From: Nocardia harenae NBRC 108248
Lineage (GTDB): Bacteria; Actinomycetota; Actinomycetes; Mycobacteriales; Mycobacteriaceae
Length of the DNA: 64,000 nt
NCBI RefSeq assembly: GCF_001612885.1
Contig: NZ_BDBH01000004.1
Location: 868,001 to 932,000, forward strand
Direction: 5' to 3'
A program made the translations under genes and the position numbers. This document shows positions 42,419 through 51,505 of the stretch, piece by piece (the first letter of the stretch is position 1; every line of letters begins with the position of its first letter). The notes under the pieces are model-generated. The model saw only the letters and a program-made list of their open reading frames with translations. It did not search any database and was not told the DNA's origin.

Positions 42419-44278
42419 ATGCCCGCTAGCCGGAATACCGATCGGGTGTCGCGGTGGGAGCGGGCCGCGTCGGTGGTGCTGCGGCCGACGGCGCCGCCGC
42501 TGCGCTGGGGCGTGGTGACGGCGGCGACGCTGATCGCGGTGGAGTTCGGCATCGTGCACCTGCTCAAGCTGGCGTTTCCGGAGAACGCGTTCGGGGCCGT
42601 GTTCCTGTTCGGGGTGCTGGTGGTGTCGGCGGGCTGGGACGTCCGGCTGGCGGTGGCGACCTCGGTGGCGAGCGCGGGCGCCTACACCTGGTTCCACGTG
42701 GTGGAGAGCAGCGCGGAGCGCACCCTCGTGCCCGCGGTGGTGGTCTTCCTCGTGCTCGCGCTGCTGACCAACCTGCTGGTCGGGCAGTCCCGCAGCCGTG
42801 CACTCGACTCCGACCAGCGCCGCCGCGAGGCCGACCTCGCGGCGGCGCTGGCGCGCACGGTGCTGCGCGCCCCGGACCGGTCGTCCGCGCTCGCGGCGGC
42901 GAGCACACGGCTCTCCGAGATGCTCGAGCTCGGCGATTGTCGGGTCACGCTGGCCGAGCCGGACGCGGCGGCGGGGCCGCACCGCATCCCGCTCTTCGAC
43001 GACGACCGCCAGGACGCGGTACTCCTCGTCCCCGCCGGCCTGCCCGACGCCGACCGCCGCCGGGTCGAGCGCATGGTCCCCAACCTGGAGGCACTGCTCG
43101 CCGCGGCGCACGACCGCCAGCAGCTCTACGCCCGCACCGAGGCGCTCGGGCGGCAGCAGGCCGCGCTGCGCCGGGTCGCCACCCTGGTCGCGGCGCGGGC
43201 CGACCCCGCCGCGGTCTTCCCCGCGGTCGCCGCCGAGCTCGCCGACGAACTCGGCGTCGAGCACGTCAGCGTGGTGCGATTCCACCCGGAGGGCAGCTGC
43301 GAGGTGCTCGCCGCACGCGACGACCCCGCCGTCGGAACGAGCAGCTACGCCCTGACCGTCGGCGAGCGGCTGCCGCTCGGCGGGACCGATGTCTGCACGC
43401 TGGTCGCCGAAACCGGCGCCCCCGCGGTCCTCGAGTATTCGGGCGCGACCGGGCCGATCGCCGATCGGCTGCGTGCCCGCGGCATCCGAAGCGGCATCGG
43501 TGTCCCGATCACCGTCGAGAACCGGACGTGGGGCGCGATCGTCGCCGGCGTCACCGAACGCGCCGCGCCCGAGGGGCTGGCCGTGCGCCTGGCCGACTTC
43601 GCCGACCTGGTCGCGACCGCCGTGTACAACAGCGAGTCCAGGGCGGCGCTGACCCGTTCCCGCGCCCGCGTGATCGCCGCCGCCGACCAGGCCCGCCGCA
43701 CCATCGAGCGGGACCTGCACGACGGCGCGCAGCAGCGCATCGTCGTGCTCGGCCTGGATCTGCGCGCGGCGCAGGCCACCGTCCCCGGCGACCAGCCCGC
43801 GCTGCGCGACCGCCTGGACGCCCTGGTCGACTCGGTGACCCACCTGCACAGCGACCTGCAGGAGCTCTCCCGCGGCATCCACCCGGCGATCCTCTCCCGC
43901 GGCGGGCTCGGCCCCGCGCTCAAGACCCTCGCCCGCCGCTCCCGGGTCCCGGTGTCGCTGCGCCTCGCGGTGCCTGGCCGGTTGCCGGAGCCGGTCGAGG
44001 TGACCGCCTACTACGTGGTCGCGGAGGCGCTGACCAACACCACCAAGTACGCCCGCGCGTCCGCGGTGGAGATCTCCGCGCACCTGGACGGCGACCGGCT
44101 GCTGCTCTCGGTCACCGACGACGGCATCGGCGACGCCCGGGCCGACAGGGGTTCGGGCCTGGTCGGCCTGCGTGACCGGGTGGAGGCCGTCGGCGGCGAG
44201 TTCACCCTGGTGAGCCCGGCGGGCGAAGGGACAGCGGTCCGCGCCCTGCTGCCGATCGCGGAGGGCAATACCGGCTAG
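42419..44278 (+). CDS. Membrane sensor histidine kinase, DUF4118-GAF-HisKA_3-HATPase
   Basis: A 619-residue protein. Four membrane helices near residues 25-125 (WGVVTAATLIAVEFGIVHLL, FGAVFLFGVLVVSAGWDV, LVPAVVVFLVLALLTNLLVG) resemble the DUF4118 module of KdpD. A GAF domain spans ~255-400 (VATLVAARADPAAVFPAVAA, GIGVPITVENRTWGAIVAG). The HisKA_3 phospho-His is in IERDLHDGAQQR near residue 435, and the ATPase has VVAEALTNTTKYA, VTDDGIGDA and GSGLVGLRDRVEAVGGEF. All catalytic boxes are intact. It would phosphorylate the LuxR-type regulator and perhaps the receiver encoded 35 bases away on the other strand. Confidence 0.9.
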   Translation: MPASRNTDRVSRWERAASVVLRPTAPPLRWGVVTAATLIAVEFGIVHLLKLAFPENAFGAVFLFGVLVVSAGWDVRLAVATSVASAGAYTWFHVVESSAERTLVPAVVVFLVLALLTNLLVGQSRSRALDSDQRRREADLAAALARTVLRAPDRSSALAAASTRLSEMLELGDCRVTLAEPDAAAGPHRIPLFDDDRQDAVLLVPAGLPDADRRRVERMVPNLEALLAAAHDRQQLYARTEALGRQQAALRRVATLVAARADPAAVFPAVAAELADELGVEHVSVVRFHPEGSCEVLAARDDPAVGTSSYALTVGERLPLGGTDVCTLVAETGAPAVLEYSGATGPIADRLRARGIRSGIGVPITVENRTWGAIVAGVTERAAPEGLAVRLADFADLVATAVYNSESRAALTRSRARVIAAADQARRTIERDLHDGAQQRIVVLGLDLRAAQATVPGDQPALRDRLDALVDSVTHLHSDLQELSRGIHPAILSRGGLGPALKTLARRSRVPVSLRLAVPGRLPEPVEVTAYYVVAEALTNTTKYARASAVEISAHLDGDRLLLSVTDDGIGDARADRGSGLVGLRDRVEAVGGEFTLVSPAGEGTAVRALLPIAEGNTG

Positions 44279-44394
44279 CCGGTAAATCCGGGTACCCGGC
44301 AGCCCCCGCCGGGGATGGCCGTCAGCAGCGACGACACAGCGCCGGGCACGGACCACCCTTGAGCACACAGCACGAACCCGCTCAGGAGGACACC

Positions 44395-45216
44395 ATGCCG
44401 TACGTCACCACCGCCGACGGAACCGAGATCTACTACACCGAGCAGGGCACCGGGCAGCCCGTGCTGCTCAGCCACGGCTGGCCGCTCTCCTCCGACGCCT
44501 GGCAGCGCGAGCTCAAGCTGCTCGCCGACGCCGGCTACCGCGCCATCGCGCACGACCGCCGCGGCCACGGCCGCTCCTCGAAGACCGGCACCGGCAACGA
44601 CATGGACACCTACGCCCGCGACCTCGCCGCCCTGGTCGAGGCCCTCGACCTGCGCGACCTGGTGCTGATCGGGCACTCCACCGGCGGCGGCGAGGTCGTG
44701 CGCTACGCCGCGCAGCACGGCAACGGCCGGGTCGCGAAGGTCATCACCGCCGGCGCGGTGCCGCCGCTCATGGTGCAGACCCCCGACAACCCGGAGGGCA
44801 CCCCGATCGAGGTCTTCGACGGCATCCGCGCGGGCGTGCTCGACGACCGCTCGCAGTTCTACCGGGACCTCGCGGAGACCTTCTTCGGCGCCAACCGCGA
44901 AGGCGCGCAGGTCTCCCAGGGCGCCAAGGACGACTTCTGGCGGCAGGGCATGCTGGTCAACCTCTCCGCCGCCTACGACTGCGTCGCGGCCTTCTCCGAG
45001 ACCGATCAGACCGCCGACCTGCAGGCCATCGACGTTCCGATGCTCATCGCGCACGGCGGCGACGACCAGATCGTGCCCATCGCCGCCGCCGCGGAGAAGT
45101 CGGTGAAGCTGGTCCGCAATGCCACGCTGAAGGTGTATCCGGGTGCACCGCACGGCATCTACGGCGAATACCAGAAGGCGCTCGACGCCGACATCCTCAC
45201 GTTCATCGCCGAGTGA
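44395..45216 (+). CDS. Alpha/beta hydrolase, non-heme chloroperoxidase/esterase type
   Basis: A 273-residue cytoplasmic hydrolase. Oxyanion region SHGWPLSSDAWQREL, nucleophile elbow GHSTGGGEVVRYAA, acid region IAHGGDDQIVP and catalytic His in GAPHGIYGEY. This is the cofactor-free haloperoxidase family (perhydrolase/esterase). ATG 44395 follows AGGAGG. It is monocistronic. Confidence 0.88.
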   Translation: MPYVTTADGTEIYYTEQGTGQPVLLSHGWPLSSDAWQRELKLLADAGYRAIAHDRRGHGRSSKTGTGNDMDTYARDLAALVEALDLRDLVLIGHSTGGGEVVRYAAQHGNGRVAKVITAGAVPPLMVQTPDNPEGTPIEVFDGIRAGVLDDRSQFYRDLAETFFGANREGAQVSQGAKDDFWRQGMLVNLSAAYDCVAAFSETDQTADLQAIDVPMLIAHGGDDQIVPIAAAAEKSVKLVRNATLKVYPGAPHGIYGEYQKALDADILTFIAE

Positions 45217-45301
45217 CACCGCGGGCGACGACCGCGACCCCGATCGAGCATGGCCCGGTCAGCGGGGTCCCGGTCGGCGCCTCACCCGCCGGACACGACC
45301 G

Positions 45302-45703
45302 TCAGCTCAGGGCGGGGTATCCGTCGTAGCGCGCGGTGAGCGCTTCGAGGTGATGCCCGGACGGGTCGTCGAGGTAGACGCCGCGCCCGCCATGGTTGGT
45401 ATTGATCTCCCCCGGCCTGCTCTGCCTGGGATCGGCCCAGTAGGTGACGCCGCGGTCGTGCAGCTGCGCCATGACCCGGTCGAAGGTCTCGTCGTTCACC
45501 AGGAAGGCGTAGTGCTGGCCGGGGAAGTCGATGGGCGGCTCGGCGAAGTCGAAGACCCGCCCGTCGGTGAGCCGCACCTCGACGAAGAATCCGGATTCCC
45601 GCGGCTCGGGCAGCCCGAAGACCTCGGTGAAGAACCGCGCGGACTCGTGTTTGTCCTTGGCGGCGACGATGGTGTGGTCGAAACGCACATCGGGTTGTGA
45701 CAT
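45302..45703 (-). CDS. VOC-family (glyoxalase/bleomycin-resistance fold) protein
   Basis: A 133-residue protein with the paired beta-alpha-beta-beta-beta modules of VOC proteins: DHTIVAAKDKHESARFFTEV, FGLPEPRESGFF, HYAFLVNDETFDRVMAQLHD and GRGVYLDDPSGHHLEALTA. Potential metal ligands are His in DHTI, His in QHYAF and Glu in HLEALT. ATG 45703 follows GAGGAG. Function within VOC (isomerase, dioxygenase, binding protein) is undetermined. Confidence 0.83.
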   Translation of the reverse strand: MSQPDVRFDHTIVAAKDKHESARFFTEVFGLPEPRESGFFVEVRLTDGRVFDFAEPPIDFPGQHYAFLVNDETFDRVMAQLHDRGVTYWADPRQSRPGEINTNHGGRGVYLDDPSGHHLEALTARYDGYPALS

Positions 45704-45918
45704 GAAAGGCTCCTCGTTGCGTGGATGATGCGGTGCGCACAGCAACGGAACTCGGTGGGCCGCGGGCCCGCCCCGGAGTCAGGGGGCGGCCGGGAACCCG
45801 TCTCGCTCACGGCACGAAGCCGACCCGGCAGTCACGGGTCCTACCTTAACAGCGGGCGGCTGTACTCGAACTCGGGAAGGCAGGTGTGCCCCCGCCGTCG
45901 TCCGGACACACTGGGAGC

Positions 45919-46521
45919 ATGGACCCGCGAATCCCGAGCAGGTGGGAAGAGATCACCGCCGCCGACCCGACACACTCCCCGCGCTACATCGAGCGCTTCC
46001 GCACCCTCGCGGCCCGCGGGGAGGACATCGTCGGCGAGGCGCGGCTGGTCGACGCCATGCTGCCGCGCGGTTCCCGGGTGCTGGACGCGGGGTGCGGGCC
46101 GGGGCGGGTCGGCGGGTACCTGCACACCGTCGGCCACACGGTGGTCGGCGTGGATGTGGATCCGGTGCTGATCGCCGCCGCCGAGGCCGACCATCCCGGC
46201 CCCACCTGGCTGGTCGGCGACCTCGCCGAGCTGGACCTGCCCGGCGAGTTCGACATCGTGGTGTGCGCGGGCAATGTGCTCACCTTCGTGGCGCCGCCGA
46301 CCAGGACCGCCGTGCTCGCGGGGTTCGCCGGGCACCTGGCCCCGGGCGGGCGCGCGGTGATCGGCTTCGGCGCGGGCCGGGACTACGCCTTCGACGATTT
46401 CCTCGCCGACGCGGCGGCGAGCGGCCTCGCCCCCGACCTGCTGCTCTCGACCTGGGACCTGCGCCCCTTCGGCCCCGGCTCGGACTTCCTGGTCGCGGTC
46501 CTGTCGCCCACGCGGTCCTGA
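45919..46521 (+). CDS. Class I SAM-dependent methyltransferase
   Basis: A 200-residue protein. Motif [21 protein letters not shown], motif [17 protein letters not shown], then [20 protein letters not shown] and [16 protein letters not shown]. The substrate is unknown. ATG 45919 follows GGGAG. A fabG fragment on the same strand follows closely. Confidence 0.83.
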   Translation: MDPRIPSRWEEITAADPTHSPRYIERFRTLAARGEDIVGEARLVDAMLPRGSRVLDAGCGPGRVGGYLHTVGHTVVGVDVDPVLIAAAEADHPGPTWLVGDLAELDLPGEFDIVVCAGNVLTFVAPPTRTAVLAGFAGHLAPGGRAVIGFGAGRDYAFDDFLADAAASGLAPDLLLSTWDLRPFGPGSDFLVAVLSPTRS

Positions 46522-46609
46522 CCGCGGCCCCACGTACGCCGGACCAGGTCGAGCAGTCGGTCGCGCAGGGTGCCGGTGGCGGGCGCGGGGGCCACCGCGC
46601 TGCCCGCGG

Positions 46610-46816
46610 GTCAACGCGATTCAGCCCGGGCTCATCCGCACCGCGATGACCGCCGCCATGCCGGAGAAGGTCTGGGATCAGAAGATGGCGGAGATCCCGC
46701 TGGGGCGAGCCGGTGAGCCCGCGGAGGTGGCCGGGGTGGCGCTGTTCCTGGCCTCCGATCTGTCGTCGTATATGACCGGGACGGCGCTCGAGGTCACCGG
46801 CGGGCGGTTCATGTGA
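46610..46816 (+). pseudogene. 3' fragment of a FabG-type short-chain dehydrogenase
   Basis: From 46610 to TGA 46814-46816 the frame encodes the last 68 residues of an SDR such as 3-oxoacyl-ACP reductase: [20 protein letters not shown], then [20 protein letters not shown] and [15 protein letters not shown]. Upstream of VNAIQPG the sequence is unrelated in all frames, so the NAD-binding half and the YxxxK catalytic site are absent. It is a dead gene end, probably left by a deletion between the methyltransferase gene and here. Confidence 0.82.
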
Positions 46817-46843
46817 GCTGAGAATCGTGGAGCCGCGAGCGGG

Positions 46844-47902
46844 TCAGTTTCCTGCGGTGATCGGATCCGGCCGATCCTCCGCCGCGGCGGCCGGTGCCGC
46901 TCCGGCGTTGCCCCCGCCGGAGCCCGGGCGCCTGCCGCGCACGGCGAGGTAGGCGGCGACCAGCACCAGCAGTCCGCCGACGACGGCGACGCCGATCGGC
47001 ACGGCGACGAAGACGAGCCGCAGCGAATCGCGCCCGTCCTGCGCGGTGCGCGCCAGCGCGGCCACCGTCTCGGGGGTGAACCGCAGCTCGCCCGCGTACA
47101 CCACGACCCGGTTCGGGTCACCGGGCGCGGCGGCGAAGTACGAGGTCGGCTGGACGACGGTGTCGAGCACGCTGCCGGTCTCCGGCTCCACCCACATGTC
47201 CTGCACCAGCGTGTAGTACAGGTTCATGGTGAGCACCTCGCCGCCGGGCAGCCCCCACTTGGCGGCGGGCAGCGGGAGCCGGGCGGGCTGGCTGTTCGCG
47301 GGCGAGCCGGCCATGTCGTAGTCGCGCACCTCGAAGCGGAAGTGCAGCACCGGCTGCCCCTCGATCTCCCGGTCGGCGTCGAGGTAGCCGGCCGTGACCG
47401 GGGTCAGGGTGGCGGTGTCGAAGTAGGGGAGGTCGGCGCGCGGGGTGTCGGCGGGGAAGGTCCAGTAGGTCCCGGTGCGCGCGGGGGTCGGCCTGGCCGC
47501 CGCGGCAGCGGGCGTCTGCATGGTGGATTCCGGTGCGGCCACGGCGATCCGGGTGCCGGGGTCGACGGTCACGACATCGATCGCGCTGTGGAACTCGGTG
47601 CCCGTGCCGGTCACCCCCTTCGCCTCGGTCCGCACCACCAGATCATCGGCCCCGGTGCGGGATGCGGCCGTGGTGGTGGTGTCGATCCGGATCTCGGTCC
47701 CCTCCGCCACTCGCAGCGGTCCGGGCACCATGACGCTGGACCGATCGAGCAGCGCGGCGGTCCCCGCCAGCACGGTCTCCTGGGTGAAATCGGCGGGAAC
47801 CCGGACGGCGGAGTCCCGGAGCTGCCCCGGCACGAGCGCGGCCGCGGCCACCAGCAGGACACCGAGAACGGCGAGAGCGGAAACGAGAATCTTGCGTGTC
47901 AC
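46844..47902 (-). CDS. DUF3068 (PorA-like) membrane-anchored protein
   Basis: A 352-residue protein with an N-terminal signal/anchor helix (KILVSALAVLGVLLVAAAAL), a large extracytoplasmic domain typical of DUF3068 (FTQETVLAGTAALLDRSSV, VRDYDMAGSPANSQPARLPL, YYTLVQDMWVEPETG) and a C-terminal helix (LVFVAVPIGVAVVGGLLVLVAAYLAV). The family is widespread in mycolic-acid bacteria and is sometimes listed as porin PorA family; function here is unknown. GTG 47902 starts directly before the anchor. Confidence 0.82.
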   Translation of the reverse strand: MTRKILVSALAVLGVLLVAAAALVPGQLRDSAVRVPADFTQETVLAGTAALLDRSSVMVPGPLRVAEGTEIRIDTTTTAASRTGADDLVVRTEAKGVTGTGTEFHSAIDVVTVDPGTRIAVAAPESTMQTPAAAAARPTPARTGTYWTFPADTPRADLPYFDTATLTPVTAGYLDADREIEGQPVLHFRFEVRDYDMAGSPANSQPARLPLPAAKWGLPGGEVLTMNLYYTLVQDMWVEPETGSVLDTVVQPTSYFAAAPGDPNRVVVYAGELRFTPETVAALARTAQDGRDSLRLVFVAVPIGVAVVGGLLVLVAAYLAVRGRRPGSGGGNAGAAPAAAAEDRPDPITAGN

Positions 47903-48234
47903 AGAACGACACTCCCTATATCGGAAAAGACGAGCGGTACGACCGTAGTCACAACCATTGCGCTCCCGGCCGGAAACGAAGCACTTTCCGCCACCGACAT
48001 TTCGATTTCCGATCACCGCAGATAGACGCGGCTGGGAACCCAGCGGCCGTCGACCAGTTGCGACCCGGCGCCGGCCGGGGAGGCATCCATCGGGATCCTG
48101 CTCACCCGGACCGGTTTCCTCGGGCAGGCCACGATCCTCGCCCCGCACAGCAGGAGGCCGACGTCGCCTCGAATGGTGGGCACCATCATCTTTGGCGCCT
48201 GACATCGAATGCCCGCGTCGAGTCTTGTACCGTC

Positions 48235-48299
48235 ACAAGGGAAACCTTGTTCTTCCCGCGCCGCGGGCACGACCGATCGGTCTCATCCCGCGGCGCGGG
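48235..48299 (+). promoter_or_regulatory. Structured leader: two stem-loops before the methyltransferase gene
   Basis: ACAAGG-GAAA-CCTTGT (48235-48250) is a short stem with a GNRA-type tetraloop. It is followed by a 13-bp perfect stem, CCCGCGCCGCGGG (48255-48267) with its complement (48287-48299), around a 19-base loop. The second stem ends a few bases before the ribosome site GGAGAG of ATG 48322, so folding could affect translation or terminate transcription. The rest of the 47903-48321 gap shows no gene. Confidence 0.5.
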
Positions 48300-48321
48300 A
48301 GCGACCAGGAGAGCGTTTTCC

Positions 48322-49119
48322 ATGACCGAGAGACACGGCGCGGCGATCCGTACCGACATCCCGCACTCCGCCCGCATCTGGAACTACTGGATGGGCGGGA
48401 AGGACTACTACGAAGTCGACCGGGCCGCCGGGGACGCGGGTATCGCCGTCGACCCCGACATCACCACCATGGCCATCCAGTCGCGGCAGTTCCTGATCCG
48501 CGCCGTGCGCCATCTCGCCGCCGAGGCCGGGATCCGGCAGTTCCTCGATATCGGCACCGGGTTGCCGACCATGCAGAACACACACGAGGTCGCCCAGAGC
48601 ATCGTCCCGGATGCGCGGGTCGTCTACGTGGACAACGACCCGCTCGTCCTCACCCACGCCCGCGCCCTGCTCACCAGCACCGGGACGGACGGCTCGCTCA
48701 CCTACCTGGAGCACGACTACCACGAGCCGGAGCGCATCCTCGCCGAGGCCCGCGAGGTCCTCGACTTCACCGAGCCGATCGCGGTCATGTTCATGGGGGT
48801 GCTCGGGCACGCCCGCTCCTATGACGACCTGCGCCGCATCGTCGGCACCGTGCTGGACGCCGTCCCCTCCGGCAGCTACCTGGTGCTGTGGGACGGCACC
48901 GACGACAGCGCGGCCTACGTGACGCTGTGCGAGAACTACACCGGCACCGGCGGCGCGCCGTACGTGCCCCGCCCCAAGGAGCAGATCGCGGCCGTGTTCG
49001 ACGGGCTGGAGCCGGTCGAGCCGGGTTTCGTCTCCATCACCGAGTGGCGTCCCGATGCGGCCGAGGTGGGGCAGCCCCGGCCGATCTCGGCGTACGGCGC
49101 GGTGGCGCGCAAGCCCTGA
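48322..49119 (+). CDS. SAM-dependent methyltransferase, DUF574/Methyltransf_19 family
   Basis: A 265-residue protein of the actinobacterial DUF574 type: DIPHSARIWNYWMGGKDYYE, AIQSRQFLIRAVRHLAAEAG, QFLDIGTGLPTMQNTHEVAQ and VVYVDNDPLVLTHARALL are strong signatures, the third being the SAM-binding motif. The family is expanded in Streptomyces and Nocardia and its substrates are mostly unknown. ATG 48322 follows GGAGAG. The leader contains two stem-loops. It converges with the next gene, four bases away. Confidence 0.9.
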   Translation: MTERHGAAIRTDIPHSARIWNYWMGGKDYYEVDRAAGDAGIAVDPDITTMAIQSRQFLIRAVRHLAAEAGIRQFLDIGTGLPTMQNTHEVAQSIVPDARVVYVDNDPLVLTHARALLTSTGTDGSLTYLEHDYHEPERILAEAREVLDFTEPIAVMFMGVLGHARSYDDLRRIVGTVLDAVPSGSYLVLWDGTDDSAAYVTLCENYTGTGGAPYVPRPKEQIAAVFDGLEPVEPGFVSITEWRPDAAEVGQPRPISAYGAVARKP

Positions 49120-49123
49120 CCCC

Positions 49124-49711
49124 TCAGTTCTCGGGCACGGCCACGGCGTCGAGCACGAAACACTCGGCCAGGGCCCGCATGCGCGGGCTGCTGACGCGGA
49201 ACCGCTCCGGCGCGCTCACATCGGCGCCGGGGTTGCCGCCGAGCGCGAGCGCCCGCGCTTTGAAGGCCCGCGCCGCGGCGCTGAGCCGATAGTGCGCGCC
49301 GAGGAACCGGGGCTCGAACTCCGCGGGCAGGTCGCGATCCCACACCACGATGTCGAGCAGGTCGTACTCGAGGCACCGGAGCACGCCGTCGCGCACCCGC
49401 GCGTCGGCGGCCAGCAGCTCGGGCGCCACGATGAGCAGCTCCGGCCAGGTGTGGTGCACCGGAACCGAGAGCGGCCCCTCGAGCTCGAGTACGGTGGCGC
49501 CGAGCAGCTGCAGCGGCACCACCTCGGTGACCTCGGCGAGGACCACGGCCACCTCCCACCCGGCCTGCGCCCGATCGAACAGCCAGCCGCCTGCCTCGGC
49601 GATCACCTCGGCGCCGTCGCAGGCCAGCACCGCGAGCCGGTGCCGCAGCCGCAGCCCCTGGGAGTAGGTCCACCACTCGGTGACTCGATTCGCCCCGGCC
49701 GCGGTGCTCAT
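49124..49711 (-). CDS. Hypothetical protein, ~195 residues
   Basis: I do not recognise this family. The protein is soluble and alpha/beta in look (LRHRLAVLACDGAEVIAEAG, WEVAVVLAEVTEVVPLQLLG, CLEYDLLDIVVWDRDLPAEF) with a helical, Arg/Ala-rich C-terminus. ATG 49711 is preceded by GGAGG, which supports it as a gene. Confidence 0.7.
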   Translation of the reverse strand: MSTAAGANRVTEWWTYSQGLRLRHRLAVLACDGAEVIAEAGGWLFDRAQAGWEVAVVLAEVTEVVPLQLLGATVLELEGPLSVPVHHTWPELLIVAPELLAADARVRDGVLRCLEYDLLDIVVWDRDLPAEFEPRFLGAHYRLSAAARAFKARALALGGNPGADVSAPERFRVSSPRMRALAECFVLDAVAVPEN

Positions 49712-49928
49712 CGGCGTTCCCTCCTCACTGCGTGGTATCACAACGTACGCGCGTCACCGTGCGGTGGCGCCCGCGGCCGCTCCCGATCGGCACTCTCGCG
49801 CGGCGGGTGCCGGCGCCGACGCGGATAACCGCGCACGAACGCAGGAACAGCCCCGACCCCACCCGGTTGAATGTTTACGGCTGTGCACATACGCTGACTG
49901 AGCAACATTCCACTATGGAAGGAAGCTC

Positions 49929-50318
49929 ATGCCCGTACTGCCCTGGGCCACCGGAAGCCACCGCCCCGCTGCCGGCGAGACCCTGCACGTGCTCACCTCG
50001 CGGCTGCCCCTGAACCGCTACAGCGACATTCCGCGCTTCCTGCGCTGGACCCTGCGGATCCGCGAGCAGCTGCGGCAGGCGCCGGGCTGCGTCGGCTACA
50101 CCCTGGACGCGCGGTTGCCGCGCAAGACGTTTCTGACGCTCTCCGCGTGGTCGGACGAGGCGGCGATGGAGGCGTTCGTGCGCAGCGGCACGCACGCGCT
50201 CATGCTGGCCGACATGGCGGGGCGGGTGGGCACGCCCGGGTTCGTCGCCTCCACGGCGAGCCCGGAGCAGATACCGCTGTCCTGGGCGGATGCCCGCGAA
50301 CGGCTCGCCCGGCGGTAG
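49929..50318 (+). CDS. Dimeric alpha/beta-barrel protein, DUF3291/ABM-like
   Basis: A 129-residue protein: HVLTSRLPLNRYSDIPRFLR, GCVGYTLDARLPRKTFLTLS and WSDEAAMEAFVRSGTHALML form the ferredoxin-like dimeric barrel seen in DUF3291 and antibiotic-biosynthesis-monooxygenase proteins. No cofactor site is evident. ATG 49929 follows GGAAGG. It converges with the hydrolase gene. Confidence 0.75.
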   Translation: MPVLPWATGSHRPAAGETLHVLTSRLPLNRYSDIPRFLRWTLRIREQLRQAPGCVGYTLDARLPRKTFLTLSAWSDEAAMEAFVRSGTHALMLADMAGRVGTPGFVASTASPEQIPLSWADARERLARR

Positions 50319-50322
50319 CGGG

Positions 50323-51042
50323 CTATGCCGAGAGCAGGAACCGCTCCAGCCGCTCGGCGAAACCCGGTGCGGCCGCGACGAAATGCCCCGCGCCCTCGGC
50401 GCACACCCGCTGCCCGGCCACGGCGTCGGCGAGCGCGTCGCAGATCAGTTCCAGGGCCGGTGCGTGCCCACCCGAGGCGACCAGCACCGGGGTGCCGTGC
50501 ACGCGGATCGGCTCCAGCCGCGGACGCGCCTCGCTCGTCAGCCGTGCGCCGTGTGCCCGCCGCACCGCGGCCATCGCACCGGCGGAGAGCGGCTCGGGTG
50601 CGCCCGCGAGACCGAGGAATTCGCGCAGCTGCGCGGGATCGGCGCCGGGCCCGTCGGTGAGCACGGCATCGCCGAGCCGCCGCAGGGCCCGCACCCCCCG
50701 GTCGTCGTCGGCCAGGTGGTACAGCGGCGGTTCGATGATGGTCAGCGAGCGCACGGAGCTCGGGTCGCGGCCGGCCGCGATGAGCGTCCCGAGGGTGCCG
50801 TAGGAGTGCGCGACCACGTGCGGACGGGTGGCGCCCACGACCGCGGCGATGTCCTCCGCATCGACCTCGAAATCCTGACCGCCGCGCGGCGGCGGGCTCG
50901 GCGGAAAGCCCCGCCGGTACACCGACACCAGCGTCCACCGCTCCCGCAGCGACTCCAGCCCCGCCCAGGTCGCCCTCGGCCCCGCCCCGCCGTGCACCAG
51001 CACCACCTCGGGGCCGCTCCCCGCCCGCACGACCTCGATCAC
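50323..51042 (-). CDS. Alpha/beta hydrolase
   Basis: A 239-residue protein with the oxyanion motif VLVHGGAGPRATW, the elbow VAHSYGTLGTLIAAG (Ser nucleophile in HSYG), an acid region and a C-terminal catalytic His in GAGHFVAAAPGFAERL. Its ATG overlaps the stop of the MerR gene (ATGA), so the hydrolase is translated together with the regulator. The substrate is unknown. Confidence 0.85.
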   Translation of the reverse strand: MIEVVRAGSGPEVVLVHGGAGPRATWAGLESLRERWTLVSVYRRGFPPSPPPRGGQDFEVDAEDIAAVVGATRPHVVAHSYGTLGTLIAAGRDPSSVRSLTIIEPPLYHLADDDRGVRALRRLGDAVLTDGPGADPAQLREFLGLAGAPEPLSAGAMAAVRRAHGARLTSEARPRLEPIRVHGTPVLVASGGHAPALELICDALADAVAGQRVCAEGAGHFVAAAPGFAERLERFLLSA

Positions 51043-51392
51043 GGGCCGGCCTCCCCGGTCGGCTCCGGCGGCTCGTCGGCATCGGCGCGGAGCTGATCGC
51101 GCTCGGCGGTGAGCGCGGCATTGTCATCCTCCAGCTCCAGGATCCGCCCGATCCCCGCCAGATTCACCCCCGCGCCGCTGAGCTGCGAAATCCGTTGCAG
51201 CCGAACGAGATCGTCACCGCTGTAGCGGCGGGTGCCGCCGGAGCTGCGCGCCGGGGTGATGAGCCCGTGCTGCTCGTAGAGCCGCAGCGTCTGGACCGCG
51301 ATGCCCGCCAGTTCGGCCGCCACCGAGATCGCGTACACCGCCCGATCCGACCCGGGCACCGGTACCGCCCCGCCGCTCGACCTCTCCGCCAT
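51039..51392 (-). CDS. MerR-family regulator of heat-shock type (HspR/Hsp18-regulator-like)
   Basis: A 117-residue protein with the MerR/HspR core AVYAISVAAELAGIAVQTLR, YEQHGLITPARSSGGTRRYS and DLVRLQRISQLSGAGVNLAG, then a short coiled-coil-like tail (ILELEDDNAALTAERDQL). Small MerR proteins of this type repress heat-shock genes. It is divergent from the Hsp20 gene, and the inverted repeat at 51480-51505 is well placed for repression. Confidence 0.87.
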   Translation of the reverse strand: MAERSSGGAVPVPGSDRAVYAISVAAELAGIAVQTLRLYEQHGLITPARSSGGTRRYSGDDLVRLQRISQLSGAGVNLAGIGRILELEDDNAALTAERDQLRADADEPPEPTGEAGP

Positions 51393-51443
51393 TGCCAGCT
51401 CACCACCTTTTCCTCGAACTCCGAGATTATCTCATCGAAACGC

Positions 51444-51505
51444 TTGCGCTCACCTAATCGAAGTGCTACATAATATCTATGCCAGGCACTAGAGATTACC
51501 TGGCA
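51444..51505 (+). promoter_or_regulatory. Hsp20 promoter with downstream inverted-repeat operator
   Basis: TTGCGC (51444-51449), 17 bases, TACATA (51467-51472) is a good housekeeping promoter. Just downstream, over the expected start region, TGCCAGG (51480-51486) and CCTGGCA (51499-51505) form a perfect inverted repeat. A smaller palindrome GAGAT-T-ATCTC is at 51423-51433. This is the layout of a repressor-controlled promoter; I do not see the classical HspR repeat. Confidence 0.6.

Noticed and set aside
40565..44368. Very long open frame (>1200 codons) on the minus strand across pxpA and the two-component genes
   Set aside because: It is antisense to several genes with clear domains; long shadow frames are expected at this GC content.
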